A stretch of DNA of 64,000 nucleotides from Nakamurella flava. GTDB lineage: Bacteria > Actinomycetota > Actinomycetes > Mycobacteriales > Nakamurellaceae. Of this stretch, positions 60,761 to 64,000 are shown piece after piece. A model generated the notes under the pieces. It had not been told where the DNA came from, searched no databases, and saw only the letters and a program-made list of their open reading frames with translations. Positions within the stretch are counted from its first letter, which is position 1, and each line of letters opens with the position of its first letter. The translations under genes and the position numbers were made by a program. The stretch is from contig NZ_SZZH01000002.1 in assembly GCF_005298075.1 (NCBI RefSeq), positions 1 through 64,000 on the forward strand, in the 5' to 3' direction.

Positions 60761-60770
60761 TTAACCGGTA
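60761..60770. promoter_or_regulatory. Possible autoregulatory LacI operator
   Basis: TTAACCGGTA, ten bases before the regulator start, is a near-palindrome with a central CCGG, as expected for a LacI-family site. One weak half only. Confidence 0.35.
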
Positions 60771-60899
60771 TGCCGTCACCAGCCCAAAGAGCCACGACGG
60801 GGGGTCTGCACCGTCTGGTGGAGGGGACCGGCCAACACGATTCAGCAGGCCGGATGGCGATGCCGAGGCAGGCCGACCGGCCATCTCACCGGCCGCGAC

Positions 60900-60958
60900 G
60901 GTGACCGGCCGTCACCACCCGTCCGGCGCAGCGCCGAACCTCTGGAAAACCCTTTCCA
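60900..60958. promoter_or_regulatory. Two inverted repeats upstream of the UgpC/MsiK gene
   Basis: GGTGAC and GTCACC flank five bases (60900-60916), and TGGAAA and TTTCCA flank four (60943-60958). The second resembles catabolite-type LacI-family operators (TGGAAACGTTTCCA) with two extra bases in the centre. They sit 110-170 bp before the start, in a 316-bp gap (60752-61067) that holds no gene. Confidence 0.45.
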
Positions 60959-61067
60959 CACCCTTCCGTTGCGGTGGTGTTTCCGCTAGCGTTGCCGCAC
61001 ACCCCCTCCCGCGGCCGGTTCGCGTCGATGCGGACGACGGATGCGCGGGGTCTGAAAGGTCGTGACA

Positions 61068-62195
<1,128 letters not shown>

Positions 62196-62212
62196 CCGAC
62201 ACCGCCTGAGCC

Positions 62213-62249
62213 CGAAGCCGGGTCACGCCTCCCGCGTGGCCCGGCTTCG
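62213..62249 (+). terminator. Hairpin terminator after ugpC
   Basis: CGAAGCCGGG (62213-62222) and CCCGGCTTCG (62240-62249) pair, and the stem continues inward for six more pairs (one G-T) to a five-base loop. Confidence 0.85.
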
Positions 62250-62290
62250 CCGTTCCCGGGGCGGAAGTGTGACCGACGCCGACGGAACCC

Positions 62291-62361
62291 GCTGACGCTG
62301 ATCACCTCCGCGCCCGAGCGAGGAAAACGCCCCCTCCGACGGAAAGACGATCAGCGTCAAC
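62291..62361. repeat. Dispersed inverted-repeat element, copy 2
   Basis: Arms GCTGACGCTGATC and GATCAGCGTCAAC enclose about 45 bases with GGAAAACGCCCCCTCC and GGAAAGAC. The block order and several exact words match the reverse complement of 20409-20497. It lies between the ugpC terminator and the rlmB stop, again between convergent genes. Confidence 0.6.
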
Positions 62362-62413
62362 ATCATTCAGCCGCGTGAGCCACTTCGGGCGGCGTCGACC
62401 CACGTGGGCGGCG

Positions 62414-63442
62414 TCAGCCGCCGACCGCCTCCGCGCGACGCCGCCGGGCCACCTCGGCCAGCACGACACCGGTGGCGACGGAGGCGTTGAGCGACTCGAC
62501 GTTGCGGACCATCGGGATGGAGACGGTGACGTCGCAGACGGTGCGGGTCAGGCGGGACAGCCCGCGGCCCTCCGAACCGACGACGACGACGAGCGGTGAG
62601 GTGGCCAGCTCGAACGTGTCCGTGTCGACGGTGCCGTCGGCGTCCAGGCCGGCGATCATCAGGCCGGCCTCGGCGTAGTCCTTGAGCACCCGGACCAGGT
62701 TCGGGCAGCGGGCCACCCGGATCCGGGCGGCGGTCCCGGCCGAGGTGCGCCAGGCCGATGCGGTCATCCCGGCGCTGCGGCGCTCGGGCACCACCACCCC
62801 GTGGGCGCCGAACGCGGCGGCCGACCGCACGATGGCGCCGAGGTTCCGGGGGTCGGTGACCCCGTCGACCGCCACGATGAGGGGGGCCCGGCCGGAGTCG
62901 GCGGCCCGGGACAGCAGGTCGTTCGGGTGCGCGTACTGGTAGGGCGGCACGGACAGGGCGACGCCCTGATGGACCGCCCCACCGGTCAACCGGTCCAGCT
63001 CGGTGCGGGCGACGTCCAGCTGGGCGATACCCCGCTCGGCCGCCGCGGTGATGGCCTCGGCGATCCGCTCGTCGGAGGCCAGGCCGGTGGCCACGTACAG
63101 GGCGGTCGCCGGCACCCCGGCGCGCAGGGCCTCGACGACCGGGTTGCGGCCGACCACCGTCTCCGGCAGGTCCGCGTGCCGGCCACCGCGGGCCTGGCCG
63201 ACCGGCGCCCCGGTGGTGCGGGTGCGCGGAGCCGCACCAGCGGAACGTCCGGTCCCCTGCTTGTTGGCGACCTCGGCGCGCTTGGCCGCGCGGGCCTTGG
63301 CGTGCCCCTTGCGATCCTCCGCGGGCGGGGTCGGGCCCTTGCCCTTCAGGGCCCGCCGGGCCTGTCCGCCCGATCCGACCTGGGCGCCCTTCTTGGTGCC
63401 GCCCTTGCGGATCGCTCCGCGCCGCTGTGAATTCCCGGCCAT
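62414..63442 (-). CDS. rlmB: 23S rRNA (guanosine-2'-O-)-methyltransferase RlmB
   Basis: 342 residues. SPOUT (TrmH) methyltransferase. A basic low-complexity extension (about 1-95, Lys/Arg/Gly-rich, probably RNA-binding) precedes the substrate-binding domain ([14 protein letters not shown]) and the knotted catalytic domain with [30 protein letters not shown] and the final [18 protein letters not shown] at 63442 follows GAGGAG. Downstream of cysS (25 bp gap), the usual actinobacterial arrangement. Confidence 0.94.
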   Translation of the reverse strand: MAGNSQRRGAIRKGGTKKGAQVGSGGQARRALKGKGPTPPAEDRKGHAKARAAKRAEVANKQGTGRSAGAAPRTRTTGAPVGQARGGRHADLPETVVGRNPVVEALRAGVPATALYVATGLASDERIAEAITAAAERGIAQLDVARTELDRLTGGAVHQGVALSVPPYQYAHPNDLLSRAADSGRAPLIVAVDGVTDPRNLGAIVRSAAAFGAHGVVVPERRSAGMTASAWRTSAGTAARIRVARCPNLVRVLKDYAEAGLMIAGLDADGTVDTDTFELATSPLVVVVGSEGRGLSRLTRTVCDVTVSIPMVRNVESLNASVATGVVLAEVARRRRAEAVGG

Positions 63443-63467
63443 GTCGTTTCTCCTCGATCGTCCGGTG

Positions 63468-64000
63468 TCAGCTGCGCGACTCGGCCACGGACCACTGCGG
63501 CCCGTCGGCGGTGTCCTCGATGGCGAAACCGGCGTGCGCCAACTGGTTGCGGATGGCATCCGCACGAGCGAAATCGCGGGCGGCCCGGGCGGCCGCCCGT
63601 TCGGCCAGCAGATCCCGGAGCAGCTCGCCGGTCGCCGCGACCAGCGCGCCCCCGTCGGCTCCGGCCCGCAGACCCGGGGTGGTGGATCGCCACGGCTCGG
63701 CGAACGGGTCGACCCCGAGCACGGCGACCATCGCCCGCACCGCTGCGGCCAGGTCGAGGGCCGCGGCCAGGTCCCGGTCGGCCAGCGCCGCGTTGCCCCG
63801 GCGGACGTGGTCGTGGATGACGGCCAATGCGCGCGGCACCGACAGGTCGTCGTCCATCGCTTCGGCGAACGCCGGCGGCACGGTTCCCACCGGCAGTTCC
63901 CCGTCGGCCTTCTCGGCCGCGCGCACGAGGAATGCCTCGATGCGCTCGTAGGCCTTGGCCGCGTCGTCCAGTGCGGGCCGCGAGTATTCGATCGACGACC
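63468..64000 (-). CDS. cysS: Cysteinyl-tRNA synthetase, C-terminal part (5-prime end outside the window)
   Basis: About 177 residues of the C-terminal DALR/anticodon-binding half, read from the right edge. The stretch [19 protein letters not shown], then [18 protein letters not shown] and [23 protein letters not shown] (read in parts), is typical of CysRS; the last is the conserved end. The catalytic HIGH and KMSKS motifs are beyond the window. It precedes rlmB on the same strand. Confidence 0.93.
   Translation of the reverse strand, partial: SSIEYSRPALDDAAKAYERIEAFLVRAAEKADGELPVGTVPPAFAEAMDDDLSVPRALAVIHDHVRRGNAALADRDLAAALDLAAAVRAMVAVLGVDPFAEPWRSTTPGLRAGADGGALVAATGELLRDLLAERAAARAARDFARADAIRNQLAHAGFAIEDTADGPQWSVAESRS

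Overview
The window is very GC-rich actinobacterial chromosome. The evidence is dense genes with ATGA/GTGA overlaps, many GTG starts, F420-type PPOX and DUF3263/DUF4032/DUF2752 families, an ECF42 sigma factor, a fused trehalose synthase/phosphatase, an IdeR-type iron box and the cysS-rlmB pair. Gene content would fit Nakamurella or a related Frankiales/Geodermatophilales lineage, but I cannot fix the genus from sequence alone. The first 91 bases contain only G and C, mostly a C homopolymer, and look like a contig edge. The last gene (cysS) runs off the right end. I see no insertion sequence, prophage, CRISPR array or rRNA, and one tRNA (Thr, UGU).

Layout from the left. 92-4906 (minus): a PPOX flavin/F420 protein, DUF4240, cyanophycinase and cyanophycin synthetase, a nitrogen-storage unit. 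5064-6727 (plus): phosphatidylserine decarboxylase and CDP-alcohol phosphatidyltransferase, i.e. phosphatidylethanolamine synthesis. 6738-13402: DUF3263, DUF899, 4-alpha-glucanotransferase, SelO, a small LMW phosphatase, and a DUF2254 membrane protein with a probable frameshift. 13620-15442: YCII/DGPF protein plus ECF42 sigma factor, separated by repeats copied from the 3-prime end of the YCII gene. 15482-17515: operator-like palindromes, hemerythrin-like protein, catalytically atypical SDR, TetR regulator. 17563-24407: class-I amidotransferase-like peptidase, DUF4032, HdeD, the gluconate locus (FadR-type repressor, permease, kinase), TM2 and DUF2752 proteins. 24447-28867: three overlapping Gfo/Idh/MocA dehydrogenases divergent from a LacI regulator, with two identical 12-bp palindromes between them. 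28870-36294: MFS, CYTH-CHAD, an orphan ABC ATPase with altered motifs, tRNA-Thr, a VanW-domain protein, and an XRE regulator with long inverted repeats in its leader.

36627-41225 is a complete EfeUOB iron-uptake operon behind an IdeR-like box. Peptide deformylase, the OtsA-OtsB fusion, a polytopic membrane protein, an SDR and an M20 peptidase follow.

The most interesting region is 47645-59633. A plus-strand operon encodes a 44-residue candidate RiPP precursor followed by a strong hairpin, a degenerate E1-like/leader-binding protein, an S15/CocE-type hydrolase, a YcaO cyclodehydratase, two CydD/CydC-like ABC exporter half-transporters and a 52-residue membrane peptide. Facing it, and ending 14 bp away, is a minus-strand FecBCD-type importer (lipoprotein, two permeases, ATPase). 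Both outer promoters carry a Fur/Zur-like box sharing TGATTCTC. The simplest reading is a metal-starvation-induced, YcaO-modified peptide metallophore that is made, exported and re-imported. This is an inference from gene content and sites, not something the sequence proves.

The right end holds a LacI regulator divergent from a UgpC/MsiK-type ATPase (shared energiser of sugar ABC importers), a second copy of a dispersed inverted-repeat element also present at 20.4 kb, the 23S rRNA methyltransferase RlmB and the C-terminal part of cysteinyl-tRNA synthetase.
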